Assembly (NCBI GenBank): GCA_950295325.1
Contig: OX485807.1
Location: 31,469,666 to 31,533,665 of the forward strand
Source: Polytrichum commune
Taxonomy: Eukaryota; Streptophyta; Polytrichopsida; Polytrichales; Polytrichaceae
Length of the DNA: 64,000 nucleotides
Direction: 5' to 3'
Shown: positions 46,101 to 57,948 of the stretch, piece by piece
How positions within the stretch are numbered: the first letter of the stretch is position 1
Layout of the letters: each line of letters begins with the position of its first letter
The notes under the pieces: generated by a model
Told to the model about the DNA's origin: nothing
What the model saw: only the letters and a program-made list of their open reading frames with translations
Databases searched by the model: none
Program-made: the position numbers and the translations under genes

Positions 46101-48009
46101 AATTAGTAATTTATGGGTCATTTAAGGGTTGAACCCACTCCACAATTTCTAGTTGAAACAAGTTGTTGCATATACTCGAAATGTAGCAATAAGATCCACT
46201 AAGGTATGTGACCGTATGTAATTTGGTAACTTCCAACTTCACATACAATAATGTGCTCGTTGTCTCTTAGTAGTTATGAATGACAAAGATTATAATGCAA
46301 GTGTCATATTCAAAATCGAGATGTGGAAGTTAAAAGAGGCCAAAGTGAGGTCTCTCTCTCTAAATTAAGTGACGACTTAGTCGCCTTCTCATACTAGTAT
46401 TTAAATATATCTAAACTCTTTGGCCAAGTTTGGACTAAATTGCCGCCGTACACCCGCTTCAATATCTCCATTATGACGCCAAATGTTTGCACACATCATG
46501 TGAATGGTCTTTTCCATATATGACCGCTTACATAATAGCTACATGGCATAAGTGACAACACTTCACGCACAATTGTTTGCATTTCCAAAAAATGCTTGTT
46601 TGTTTATGAGCTCATCAAAAGTCCATCACGACCTAGATACAAGTTCAATAACCCACCTAGAGTGGTTGATTGCCAAAGCATATTCCTATCTCATTCCCAC
46701 ATGAGTCTTTTTGGTCTCCTTTCTTAACCACAAACCTTACCTTATACCACTTGAATAAAGGTGTTTAGGGGTGACCACATAAGGCCCACATACCTTTCAT
46801 GACCAATGTATGGGAGATTTTTGACATAACCAATCAAGATCCTAGTGTTTCCAAGACCTACCAATTAAATGTTGAAACCTTTTATTTTTCTTTGTGAAAT
46901 TGATAAATATACTACAAAATATCTCCAAAGAAATTGGTAATTTTCCTAAAAACTAAAAATTTAAACCGATAATTTCTCAAACTCAACCATGTTCATTTGT
47001 AACTACACTAAATTGTCCTATTAGTGTTGGTCACGGTAATTACTAGAGCTCATGTTAATTCTGAAGATGAGAATTGATGTGGACCACATTAAATTTTCAG
47101 CCACAGTAAATGTCTAGTTAGAAAGTAACATGAGCCACAGTTTATGTTTTCTCAAAGAATAAATCCGGGCATTAGATTTGTTTTTGTGCTACTTTTGATG
47201 TAAGGTGGTTATTTTATCTTATGCACGGTGTTGGACGGAAGCCCTCATGAAGACCCATGGGAAGACCCTGGGTCTTGGATTGTTCGATAATTCCACCTTG
47301 GCTAGAACATTAGTGTGACCTGAGCAAAGCATATCCACACTAATTTCCCACCTACACTAATTAGGACCATTTAGTGTAGCGGCCGGTTCTTAATTACCAA
47401 TGATGAGTTAGTGCAATTTATGGGTTCCCCTAAATCAAGTGTGTTTTTGGCTTTACTTTTTTTGGACTATATGTTCATAAGGAAAGGATATCAAATTCCC
47501 CCCCCTACATATAGGTGCACACTCAAGGTATTTGGGTGTTATTTTGTTTGTTTTTGTGTTCCCCGATTTGTACCATTTCTATTTACACAATGAAACTTGC
47601 GATGCATTAGCAAATTTACGATGAAGCATATGCAAAAGTCGGATTGAATATCCCATTCCCTTATTTAGGTGTGGTTATGAGATGCTAATTCGATATAATT
47701 TGAAACAATCGATGCAAGTTTGCGACATTCCCAAAGCATTGACATAAAAAATGTGACATTGTCGAGGTTGGCAGGGACATTGACGGGGCAGATATACAAT
47801 GCGCTCAATCGGTTTGAAAACCGATGATCTCAACAATTGGAGGGCGAAATTTGAGGGCGGGTGTAATTATGGAATAACACATGTAATGTTTTGGGTTTAC
47901 CAACCCGAAGGTTATGTGCGAGCTGCCCCAAAGCAATAACGAAATATTGTGTTAAAAAAAAAAAAACATGAGCTGCTCCAAAAGCTTTTAGGGATTATTG
48001 TATTCATTA
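43171..48009. other. Interior of the Harbinger element: repeats and unassigned sequence
   Basis: 43,100-43,310 contains a short duplication (CTTCCTCCTCTTGCTGCAGC twice) with tandem GATAGAGCG-type units. A 12-G run lies at 44,223-44,234, directly followed by GGTTCAAGTCCCC. A degenerate repeat lies at 47,000-47,400. No further transposon gene or host gene is recognisable; open frames are short. Confidence 0.45.
47000..47400. repeat. Degenerate dispersed repeat (copy at 52,830-53,190)
   Basis: Shared phrases include GAAGACCC(T/G)GGGTCTTGGA, TACTTTTGATG/TTCTTTTGATG and CACACTAATT/CACATTAAT in the same order and orientation. About 65-75% similar by eye. Family unassigned. Confidence 0.55.
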
Positions 48010-49320
48010 CTAATTATCTTCATACATGTTTTGACCTTTCAAAGTCCACAAGTGCTCAATCAGATCTCCTCTCAGACTGTAGTGAATATCCTCATCTTCT
48101 ATTTTCTGTGTGTGTTCCAGCAACTGTTCAAAAGTTAATCCTCTCTCCATGGGAACATTGTCATCAAATGCAGCCCCAAGTACATTTTCAAGGCCCTGCA
48201 CACCACTCTCATCATCAATTATCATGTTGTGCAAGATGCAGCAAGCGAACATGATGTTTGAGATCCCCTGCATTCCCCACTGCCGGCAAGGATTCCGAAT
48301 GATTGCAAAACGTGCCTGAAGAACGCCGAAACACCTTTCCACATCCTTACGGCAAGCTTCCTGCCTTTTCGCAAAGTGTTTCCTCTTCTCGTCCTCTGGG
48401 TTGTGGATGCTTTGCACAAAGCAGCTCCATTGCGGGTAAATACCATCAGCCAACAGGTAGTAGCGGTTGTACACCTGCCCGTTAACCTCAAAGGTCATGT
48501 CGCATGCTGCACCGCTCAGCAAGTCATGGATCAAGGGAGACCGATCCAAGACATTAAGGTCATTGTTCGAACCGGGGAGGCCAAAATATATGTGCCAAAT
48601 GTGCAAACTCTGGTCTGCCACTGCTTCCAGGATAATTGATTTCTTGCCGTCTCGATCGCCAAAATCACCTTGCCAAGCCACAGGGCAATTCTTCCACTCA
48701 TAATGCATGCAATCCAAGGAACCAAACATACCTGGAAATCCACGGGCCTCATTGATGGCGAGCTGTTCCCGACAATCCTCGTACGTGGGCTTCCGCAGGT
48801 AGTAGTCCCCGAACTCTGCACGCACTGCAGCACAAAACCTGCCCATGCACTCCATGGCGGTGGAGTCACTCGTTCGGCAATAGTCGTCCATGGCATCTGC
48901 ACACACTCCCAGTGCTAGCATCCGCAGTGCAGCGGTTATCTTTTGGCGCGAAGACAACCCCAGCAACCCAGCGGCATCTCTTTTTTGAACAAAATACACA
49001 TCCCGGGCACACACCCTCTCCAGAATATAACAAAAAAGCGACCTTCTCATGCGATATCGGCGCCGAAAGATATGAGGGCCATAAGTAGAACGATCAGCAA
49101 AGTAGTCCTTGTGCATCTGTGCATCCATAATTACTCTGTCACGCTCGATGTTAGCTGCCCTGCCTTGCCGTGAGCCACCCGCAGCTCTCCGTGACGGGGC
49201 TTCATAGTCAATGAAGTTCTGGAACTGATCAACTGCCATTTCCATGTTCGCATCATCATCTTCGTCGTCCTCCAAAAACCTCTCACGGGACTCCTTAAAC
49301 CTAGATCTCCAAGCCTCCAT
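48010..49320 (-). CDS. Harbinger DDE transposase (HARBI1-like nuclease), uninterrupted
   Basis: Cuts and rejoins element ends. From the ATG at 49,320 it encodes 436 residues with no stop or frame change, a normal length for the family; an upstream in-frame non-ATG extension is ignored. The catalytic residues are visible: D203 in GSLDCMHYEW, D254 in LPGSNNDLNVLDRS and E328 in RKDVERCFGVLQARF. A helix-turn-helix-like region (LGLSSRQKITAALRMLALGV, about 120-140) and the conserved C-terminus (MFACCILHNMIIDDE, DLIEHLWTLK) are present. The N-terminus is acidic then basic, the usual layout for this family. Neighbour: ORF1 in the same element, convergent. Intact coding plus a clean TTA duplication suggests recent activity; whether it is expressed cannot be judged. 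Confidence 0.93.
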   Translation of the reverse strand: MEAWRSRFKESRERFLEDDEDDDANMEMAVDQFQNFIDYEAPSRRAAGGSRQGRAANIERDRVIMDAQMHKDYFADRSTYGPHIFRRRYRMRRSLFCYILERVCARDVYFVQKRDAAGLLGLSSRQKITAALRMLALGVCADAMDDYCRTSDSTAMECMGRFCAAVRAEFGDYYLRKPTYEDCREQLAINEARGFPGMFGSLDCMHYEWKNCPVAWQGDFGDRDGKKSIILEAVADQSLHIWHIYFGLPGSNNDLNVLDRSPLIHDLLSGAACDMTFEVNGQVYNRYYLLADGIYPQWSCFVQSIHNPEDEKRKHFAKRQEACRKDVERCFGVLQARFAIIRNPCRQWGMQGISNIMFACCILHNMIIDDESGVQGLENVLGAAFDDNVPMERGLTFEQLLEHTQKIEDEDIHYSLRGDLIEHLWTLKGQNMYEDN

Positions 49321-50070
49321 CCCCCCAAGAACGATAGAATAAACTTTCAACACAATCCTCCAAAACCCAACCCTAAAACCACAACAGAACGCCGCTCAGA
49401 ACTTTTAAAAACTCCGCCACAACACCATGGAACCTCTTGTATGTCAACACGCCCGCGTACTAATAAACCTCCCAACAACCGCACGAAAATGAACCCACAA
49501 GCACCCACACACACACACACTACTTAGTGTCGCTTTACACCTAAAGCACCCACATACTCCTTCAATAGTTCCAACAAAATTTAAGAACACCCTCCCCAAA
49601 ACTCTTTATGAAAGGCTTCACAAACACCCGTAAACCACCTCTAACACAACCTAAAATATCCCCAAACCCCACGACCTACACTCCTCCGACATAATGCGAG
49701 CACTTTAACCCAAAACCATAACAAAATCCCTAAAAACATATAAGGAGAACTCATTGGAAAATTGCCAAGCACAATATGTGCTCCCACCTTGGTGTGCACT
49801 GCTAATTACGGAGGCGAAGAATGGGGAAGGGAAGCAGGGGCGGAGAGGGAGCTGGGAGGAAGGGGGAGGAGCGGTGACGTGGAAAAGGAGGAAGGGGGGT
49901 GGAAGGCCACGGTGTCAGACCGTGGCCCCAGGCAACGCCAAGTGTCCCGTTGGCGCTGACATGCCCGGGCACACTGGCTCCATGGGCGGGGCCCGACCCT
50001 GGAAGGTCGCCGGCTCCCTGCACAGCTGCCCTCCCCCCGGTGGCGTTGGGGGGAGCCAGTGGCCATGCAC
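49321..50070. other. Transposase upstream region and right end of the Harbinger element
   Basis: AT-rich promoter-side sequence (49,321-49,750) is followed by a GC-rich subterminal block (49,800-50,070) with CCCC/GGGG inverted stretches, including the right inverted repeat. Long open frames in the GC-rich block are not genes. Confidence 0.5.
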
Positions 50071-50073
50071 TTA

Positions 50074-50573
50074 GGCAAGCACGAAGGAGCTAGGCTTTCA
50101 GACAAGACCCCCTAGCTCAAAGACCCCATCCAAGACCCCAGTCTTGAAGGGAAAGAAGACATTAGTCTTAAAGGAAGTCAAGACATAGGCTAGACTTAGA
50201 ACTTCGGAAGTCTTAGACTTAAAAAGGTAGTTATGAATAACTACATCAAGCACTACATGTTAGTGGAAACTAGACCCTAGGAGACGGTTAAAAGCCATCT
50301 TAAAAATTAATTATTTAATTACTTATGGATATATACTACATTTAGAAGACATGACATGAACGTTTCATATTTAGTAAATTTGAGCATTTGCTACAATTGG
50401 GATATTCCTAGATGCCACAAACTATATAAAGGGGGAACTTAAGGACCCTAATGCACTTCATTTGACCCCGATTATTTTACATAAAGTGTCAACCACCATC
50501 CAGATAAGAGTGGGAAACCATTTAAGACGTAGAATATTACCTTGGGTACTTAGAAGTGACACTTGAAATACTT
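50074..50573. other. Unassigned sequence
   Basis: Contains AAGAC-rich phrases (50,100-50,240) but no recognised gene. Confidence 0.35.
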
Positions 50574-50850
50574 CAAGCTCCAAATTGAGCTTTCTCATTT
50601 AAAAATAATTAGAGTTCCAATTTGATCTTTTTCATAGATAAACTTAGAGCTCTGAATTGAGTTTTCTCATAGAAATACTTTGAGCTCCAATTTAGGTTTT
50701 CTCATGAAAAAATAAATAGAACTCCAATTTGAGCTTTCTCATAGAATTACTTAGAGCTTCAATTTGAGCTTTCTCATGGAAAATAATTAGAGCTTCAATT
50801 TGAGCTTTCTTATAGAAATACTTAGAGCTCCGAATTCAGCCTTTCTTATG
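50574..50850. repeat. Minisatellite, about eight 35-38-bp units
   Basis: The phrase AGAGCTCCAATTTGAGCTTT followed by CTCATAGAAATACTT recurs with variation about every 35-38 bp. Unit lengths vary and no protein is encoded. Confidence 0.8.
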
Positions 50851-52233
50851 AATGCTTGGAATTATTTGAAATTTGAAAGTGTGTACAATGTTACTTAAAT
50901 TACTTAACACAATAGATTTCACTTGAACTTTGAAGAATTTTGAAGACCCAAGAATCTTGGAAATTGTTACTTCAAAAATGCTACCTTGCTACCTTGGAAA
51001 TTGGTACCCATAGTGCACCTAATTGGCACCCGTGGTGTTTAAATTTGGAATCAACACCCACATTGTATAAAGTTGGTAATTGACACACATGTTTAGTGCT
51101 CTCGTCATTCAAATTAAGGAGGAAAATAGGATCACATTCAACTTCACCAAAGACTCAAACTTGTTTACTCAAGATTTTACAAGAGAAACTGGCTCAAGTT
51201 GTGACGAAACAAAATAGATAAAAATAATTAGGAAGTTTGGACTTGGAAAAAATTACAAGCACTTCACAAAATTAACGCTAAAGCAAGCCACCTACTCAAA
51301 ACATATCTTGAGGAGATGTTGGATGTCTTAGGTGTCATCAACAAAATGTACTTGGAGAATGACATAGGAGATCAAATCAATGCACGTGGAAGCCATTATT
51401 TGAAAAGATAATTCAAAGATTAAAGAGATTCATACGAGGCCGTCAAGTAGGCCAAGTCCACTATCATCACAATCTTGTGTTTTAAGCTAAGAGCTCACAT
51501 CACAAAGCTCCACAATCGATTAAATTAAGTGAAGTGTTAATAAATAAGAGAATAAGCCCATAATTATACTCAATAACTTCTGAGAGAATTTGAAGGAAAT
51601 CTTTGACCAATTAAATAGAAATAAAAATAGAAGGATCTTAACTTAGTCCATGCAAGTTGCAAAGAGGGTGAAGAATTACTTAACCTTAACATTACACTCG
51701 GGAATAATATTGGAAGGCATAATCCTAGTTATGTCCTAGAGACACCTAACCTTGACATGAAGGTACTCTCATTGCAAGATGACAAATGAGTGTTTAAACC
51801 CATTCCTATGCTATGATTGGTTACTCCAAATAGAATGCTCCTCTTGTGGTTTGCCCTAATTTCTCCCACGTTTAGCATGTATCTACTACCTTGGTAAGTA
51901 TAAACAATGTGAGCACCTCCACTCACATGCATGAATGGTATAAAAAAATTAAAAACTTTAAAAAAAAAAAAGGCTCTTTTAGGGTCAAGGGTTTATATTG
52001 GGCACCTTCATTGTGGTAAGTTCTCATGAATCCTAGATTTTAAGCATGGGTTAGTGACATCAATTATGTTTGTAACTTTGGTTATTTTATCTATTCATGT
52101 ACCATCATGGTACATTGTTTTCATGGTAAGTGTAATACCTTTCCATGTACATGTAGATTTCTAATGAGCTTGCAGTCTTTTTGGTTTTCAAAAAGATTAT
52201 TGCTAAGCATGTTAATTGTGAGAGTTCTTTTAT

Positions 52234-52277
<44 letters not shown>

Positions 52278-55176
52278 TACGAATACAAAATGTGGGTATA
52301 GTGGGGGAACTAGGATGGATGTGGTGGGCATGAATACAAGGTGGCAACATGGCATGGGTAATAAAACAAAGCAAGGCGATTTAATTGAGGAGAAAAAAAG
52401 TGTCATTCTTTTCTTAAAGTGCTCCATGGTGGCAAGTGATAGGGGCTTATGAGCATGGGCATGGGCACGTGCATACATGCATATGGTGAGTACACACGGA
52501 CATGGGAGGCATATGGTTGCATGAGTGTATGGGATAGGTTCATTCATGAATGTTAATTCATATGCAGCAATGCAAGGGGTAGGGATGGCACGGGTCCAAA
52601 CTCCAAAGCCCAAACTCTTTATTTTGTATGGAGGATGGGAAGCAAAATAAATAAGGAAAGATGAGGACAAAGCAATCCAACATGCTTATCATCATCAAAT
52701 CCCCTGGCATTGCAACACCATTAATAGATTGACTCAAACTTTGAGAGTTTTGAACCCTAGGGTTGTCCAACAAATTGATCCATAAGTAAAGCAATTAACC
52801 CTCTAAGTAACGTTGTCGTTAAGTGCACAAAAACACTTGATCTACACTAAATAATACTAATAGTGTGGGCCACAACAATTCTTTAGAGCCCACATTAATT
52901 TTCAACCCAAGCTAAATTTATACTTTGAAATCAGTTTGGGCCAAATTAATACTTTACTAGGAAATTGATGGGAGTAAATCTTTTAGTTTACGCTTCTTTT
53001 GATGGAAAATGACTTCTCTATTTTATTTTCGGAAGTCTCAAGGAAGAGTAAGGGGAAGACCCGGGGTCTTGGACCCACGTTATTTCCACCCCAACTAGAC
53101 AATTAGAGTGGCCCATGTTAATTATCTCCACTCAAACTTATCACCCACATTAATAGGACTATATAGTGTGACTAACAACTACGAATACACTACTAGAGCA
53201 TCAAACGTATGTGGAGAAGGGTTGGAAACCTACAAAGCAATTTTAGTACCTTTGTCAAAGAAAATACGATGACATTGACATTGCTTAATATTAGTCAGCA
53301 ACATTGTTGAGTTTGGTGGGTCATGGAATCGGGGGAGGATTTTTGCTAATTCTTGAATTTTTTTTCACTTGCACGGGCCACAATGTCAGGCTAGACTTGG
53401 CCCTCCATGTTGATTTGTTTGACCTACAAAGCCTTGCTGAATGGAACGAGGTCCCACACATCGACTTCCACCTACCAATTTACCACCTACCTACAAATGT
53501 GGGCCACGTCACAAGCGCCAAGCACTACCGGCATTCAACCCACCCTCGAATACTTGACACTGCAACATGTGTTTCCTTGTATATATACAATCGGTAGAAG
53601 TTGGAAAATATGAAAAATAAATCAAGTAACACTCACATAATGTAGACATGCCTTATTCATTTACTAATCTTATAAGGACACCTATAATTGTGTAGCAAGT
53701 GGCCGGTTTGGTGTGGCTCTAAGGCACAAAATACATGTGTTTAAACATAGATTAAACTATGTGTTGAAAACATGACAAGCATTCAAGACTCAATAGTCAA
53801 CATCATCGGGAGGGGGGGGGGGGCTTTATGACCATTTGATGAGCATGCGAATCTTCAATTTGATAATGAATAAGATATTCATATGAGCTCCAAAAATGAC
53901 GAGGGAAGTGGCTACGGCCTCGATTTGAATTTGCCAACCATCTCGTACTAATCGCATGTTTCATATTCTAGGAGAAGAGAAGTGGGCTATTGAGCCATTT
54001 AAGTAGCCATTTAAGACCCATCTACCTGACCGGAGGGGTTAAGTAGCGAGGGACTTTGGTTAAGCTTGAACTGAAGGGAGCAAGACAAGACAATGATTGT
54101 GGTGACATATGCAATCCTGATGACTCACCAAGCTCACCAGGGTGGGAGTAAGTTAGTTGTCTTGACTCATCACTCGGGTGAGATTGTGACCCTGTGGTTG
54201 GTGGCATCTTAACCATGGTCAGCAATCCCCTCACTTACACTCCATCCTCTTTCTTCCGACCTCCCGCCCCCGCTCCCGCGTCCCATGGGATGATCATAGC
54301 CCCATGCAAGATGATGATAGATGCCAGCCTCCTTCGCCTTTCGCTCTTGTCTATCATATTATTGTTTCTCTTCAGATTTTGCCACACCTCCTGCTTAACC
54401 GAAGCTTACGCATCCCAGTTTCCGATGGCCTCTGTGTGACTACATGTGCCCGCCTTGCTGCGGCTTCAATCTCCATAGCTTCCCCAGACTCCTGCAATAA
54501 AATCGCTCTCCTCCCGGAGCTTCTTCACTACTCGGCCTTTGCGCAATCGTCCCCTGTTTTTTGGTTTTGGGAATCTCGGTTGGAGAGTTATTAGAGGCGG
54601 GTGTGACGGGGGGGCTTCCAAAGCTCACACCTCACCAGCTCAAAACTCCCAGTTTTGAGCTCGGTTTCAGAGGTTTTAGAGCTCCTGGTTTCGAATTTCG
54701 GGGGTAGAGCGTCGTGTGGAGAACTTTTGACCCATAGATTTTTATTTTTTATTTTTTATTTTTTTTATTACAGTGGATTGTGTTTGTGTTCACTTTCATC
54801 ATTTTGGGTGGGTGGGTTGGACGACCTTTGGCGTCTTTCACTCACTCCAGGAGGTTAAGAAATGTGAGTCACAATTTAAACACCCACCCCAACGGAGAGT
54901 CTGCAGCTCTGTGTGAAAACTGTAGAATTTGATTGACTGATTGGGTTTATCTCCATAGCCGAGTTCAATGTGAGAAGGCCGTAGTTTTTTATGCAGTCCA
55001 ATAAGCAACATGTGGCACTTGAAGGCTGTTGACCTGACCGGATATTCACAGGTTCTCAACATTATTCCTGAACTGTAATTTGCTGCGGTGAATTGGATTT
55101 GCACCAAAATCGTCCGGTTGAGTCCATTTCTTTGGAGCTCAACCAATTTTGTGTAGTTGTTTTTGCACAAGTTGCA
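50851..55176. other. Repeat-rich unassigned sequence and GNAT promoter region
   Basis: Contains a GA microsatellite (52,236-52,275), the second copy of the 47,000-47,400 repeat (52,830-53,190), a dispersed repeat with a 12-G run (53,700-53,990; run at 53,812-53,823), and a GC-richer stretch from about 54,100 that probably includes the promoter and 5' untranslated region of the GNAT gene. A short frame near 54,311 with a hydrophobic leader-like stretch (LSLLSIILLFLFRF) was not accepted as a gene. Confidence 0.4.
52830..53190. repeat. Degenerate dispersed repeat (copy at 47,000-47,400)
   Basis: See shared phrases under the other copy; here GAAGACCCGGGGTCTTGGAC and CACCCACATTAATAGG. Same orientation. 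Confidence 0.55.
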
Positions 55177-57948
55177 ATGAACTTAGTATGTCAGACGAGT
55201 TTAGGAGGGACATGGGTAGATGCACATAGAGTAGCCCCTACTGCCGTCAAACACATTGTTCCCACAAACAAGATGATGCTCGACATCAGGTTTAGGGTTT
55301 GCAAGTCGGCATGGATGGATATGGAATCAGAAATGCAACATAGAGGCTGTTCTAAAACCAAAACCCTCAGGCAATTCTGTGGAGAGGTATCTCAATCGTA
55401 TGGGAATTTGTATTGTAAAGACACGTCAACTAGTATCTCAGGGAGAAGATTGCGCTCTTCTTGCATAAGGGCTCAGATGCCAGGTGACTTGAGTCTACTG
55501 TCCGCCGAGACTTTGAGGGAGGTTATGCAGGAAGAAAGTACGCTGAAGCAAGGAGGGGGGGTTCTTGAGCTTATTGATGATGATGATGATGACGTGGAAA
55601 ATGAAAATGAAGATGAAGATGATGGGGTAATTCTTGGCTATGGCTGGAAGGTCCGAGATGCCAGCAGATTCGACGTTGAGGAGCTTCGAGCTGTGGCTCA
55701 TGTTCAAGCCTCCTCCTTCCATCTCCAGGCAGCTGTTTTTGATGATCTATTTTTTAAGCTTTTCAAGGTGCCTCTCAAACAATCTAATTTTCTCTATAAT
55801 GTTCCATGCATATTGTCTCACCAAGCGGAAGGTTGATGGGAGATGAGTTTTGGAAGCACTATATGTGATCGAAAAGTTGAAGCCTTAGCCATGCAGTCTT
55901 CCATCTCTGCAAGTTTTATCTTGCTCTTCCTGCCTTTCCTCCTTTATGTTTACTTTCTAAGAACACCAGGGAAATCAAACATCATGTTGAAATAAGAGTT
56001 GTCAATACTCCCTGTGTCAGCCAGGTTTTTTACTTGGAAACATGTGCATGGTGGCATCAAATTACACATTGAACTGCTATGAACTCTAATTTCTCTCAGT
56101 AATTCTATGTATATTGATCATGTCTCACCAAGCAGAAGATTGATGAGGGATGAGTTTAGAAAGATCTTATGTGATTGAAATGTTGAAGGCTTAGCCATAA
56201 AGTCTTGGATCTGTGCAAGGATTATCTTGCTCTTCTTACCTTTCCTCGATGGCTTTTTTTTCTGAGAACACCAGGTCAATCAAACATTACGTTGAAATAA
56301 TAGTTTGTAAATACCCCCTGTGTCAGGCAGGTACATAACTTGGAAACAAGTGCATGGTGGCATTAAAATTCACATTGATCTCCTAATTAAAGAGACATGG
56401 ATGTTTATTGGTCTGCTGTTAATGGATCTTGTCTTGTTTAGAATCTATGCGAAGCAGAAGAATTGAAATCTACTACTGTATGTTTAAATCAAGGTGGTGG
56501 TGTGTGTTGGTTGTGGTTTGATCAGGCAGAAGTTCTTAGTGCTCTTATTTACAAAGCTCGACAATCGCCTCCAGACAGGTTCAATCAAACATCTTGGTCT
56601 CTTTCATTTTGAGGTGTTGACGACCTTTCATTCTTCTTCTATGACGTAATGCATCATGAGGAGAGAGGAACATGATGGAGCCCCAAGCTTGAGATCTCTT
56701 CTGTTGGTTGGAAGTGTAATGAAAAGTAAACCCACAATACTTTTACTTGAAAATCAGGTATTAAAGTTAAATTCAATCATTTCTTCAAAACTCTATGAAA
56801 TATAATGGAGCTGCTATTAGATATATATCTTTAACCCTTACTAATGAAGTTTGTTTCGAGTTCAAGGCGTTTGAGGTTCCTCTATAACCGAAAATGAAGA
56901 CTCTCACATACTTGTGAATGGTAAAAGCAATCTCTGAAGCAGATATAGGATGGTGTAACTTGGGTGTTGTAACAGTGCAGGTATGCATGTTTAATGGCTG
57001 AGCCAGCCAGAGAGTTGAAAAAGGAAATGCTAGATGGAGAATCCAATCTGACTGTTATAGGAGCAGTTAACTTGACAGCCATGGTTGACAATGAAGTGCT
57101 TCGACACCTGCACACTGCGACAGAGTACTTGTATGTGAGTGGCATGGCAGTGGATGTGAATCACAGGTGGGTGTCACTCACTTTTGAGTTTTTCTTACCA
57201 TAGTAGAGTTATCATTTAATTCAACAGGACTTTTCGTTGGGAGTTGGTCACCTATGATCATCTATTGGTTGTTTTGCATACAATATCAATAATTTATTCC
57301 CACTTGTGGTGTATGCTTGGTGTAGTCTTTGAAACTGGATGTAGAGCAACCTATTTTGGGTTATTGAGGGTTAAACCCATTTTAGCACCTTTTGGCATGC
57401 CAAAATGAGTTTGACCCCCAATGAACCTGTAGAGAATGTTTGTTGTTCAAACCTCTACACTACCTTCAAGCATGCATCGAAAACTTGTAGAACATGGAAG
57501 GTATTGTATGCATAACAACCAACTTCAGACCAAAAGTGATGTTGTTTCAAAAGAGACCTCTATTCCATGGAAACACTGTTATCAAACTTCTTGGTATGTT
57601 TCTTGTTTGTGGAACTACTAGTTTGGACCTGTGTCGTCCTGGCCTGTTGCACCCGTGCATATGAATTATGTTATTATCGTGAGATCCTTATTGATATTTT
57701 ACGTGTTCAGGAGACAAAATGTGGCGACACTACTTTTGGAAGCGTGTGATTTACGCGCAATTAAGTGGGGCTTTGATTTCCTTGCCTTGCATGCATATGA
57801 AGATGATGTTGCCGCGCGCACACTATATTCAAGGGCAGGATACAAGGTTGTAGCTCTCGATCCGCTGTGGATGAGCTCCTGGGTTGGGAGGAAGCGACGT
57901 GTTCTGATGGCTAAAACAATTGGCAGTGATCTAGAATCTTCCTTATGA
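55177..57948 (+). CDS. GNAT-family acetyltransferase, plastid-type (four exons)
   Basis: Transfers acetyl from acetyl-CoA to lysine or N-terminal amines. I join 55177-55767, 56526-56578, 56981-57166 and 57711-57948; all introns are GT..AG and phases match, giving 355 residues. The start is the ATG at 55,177. Residues 1-100 lack acidic content early and are Ser/Arg-rich, like a chloroplast transit peptide. Residues 134-149 are a strongly acidic run (IDDDDDDVENENEDEDD). The GNAT fold begins near 158 (VRDASRFDVEELRAVAHVQA); the core is EYLYVSGMAVDVNHRRQN (beta4 and CoA loop), then LLEACDLRAIKWGFDFLALH, DDVAARTLYSRAGYKVV and DPLWMSSWVGRKRRVLMAK. The CoA-loop Gly of RxxGxG/A is replaced here (RRQNVA). 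Wording is closest to plant plastid GNATs such as AT2G39000/AT4G28030 from memory. Intron 3 carries a MITE relic. Confidence 0.9.
57203..57550. repeat. Degenerate foldback element in GNAT intron 3
   Basis: GAGTTATCATTTAATTCAAC and GGGAGTTG near the start, and CAAGCATGCAT...GAACATGGAAGG near 57,468-57,500 on the complementary arm, match the foldback at 14,090-14,330. Much decayed. Confidence 0.6.

Larger units (their letters stand above)
41223..50070. mobile_element. PIF/Harbinger (Pong-like) transposon with ORF1 and intact transposase, 8,848 bp
   Basis: Flanked by TTA on both sides (41,220-41,222 and 50,071-50,073). The ends are imperfect inverted repeats: GGGCATGGCCAC at the left and GTGCATGGCCAC on the opposite strand at the right, both continuing into CCCCCCAACG over about 45 bp. 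It contains a Myb/SANT-like ORF1 on the plus strand and a full DDE transposase on the minus strand, the two proteins such elements need. The genes converge on a 4.8-kb middle that carries unrelated-looking repeats (for example 47,000-47,400, also present at 52,830-53,190), so the element probably grew by nested insertion. Confidence 0.88.

Noticed and set aside
50574-50850. CRISPR-like array
   Set aside because: Units are contiguous variants of one sequence without unique spacers, in a plant nuclear genome: a minisatellite.
54311-54439. Small secreted-peptide-like frame (hydrophobic leader)
   Set aside because: Short, no cleavage motif or family, and located in the probable GNAT promoter/5' region.
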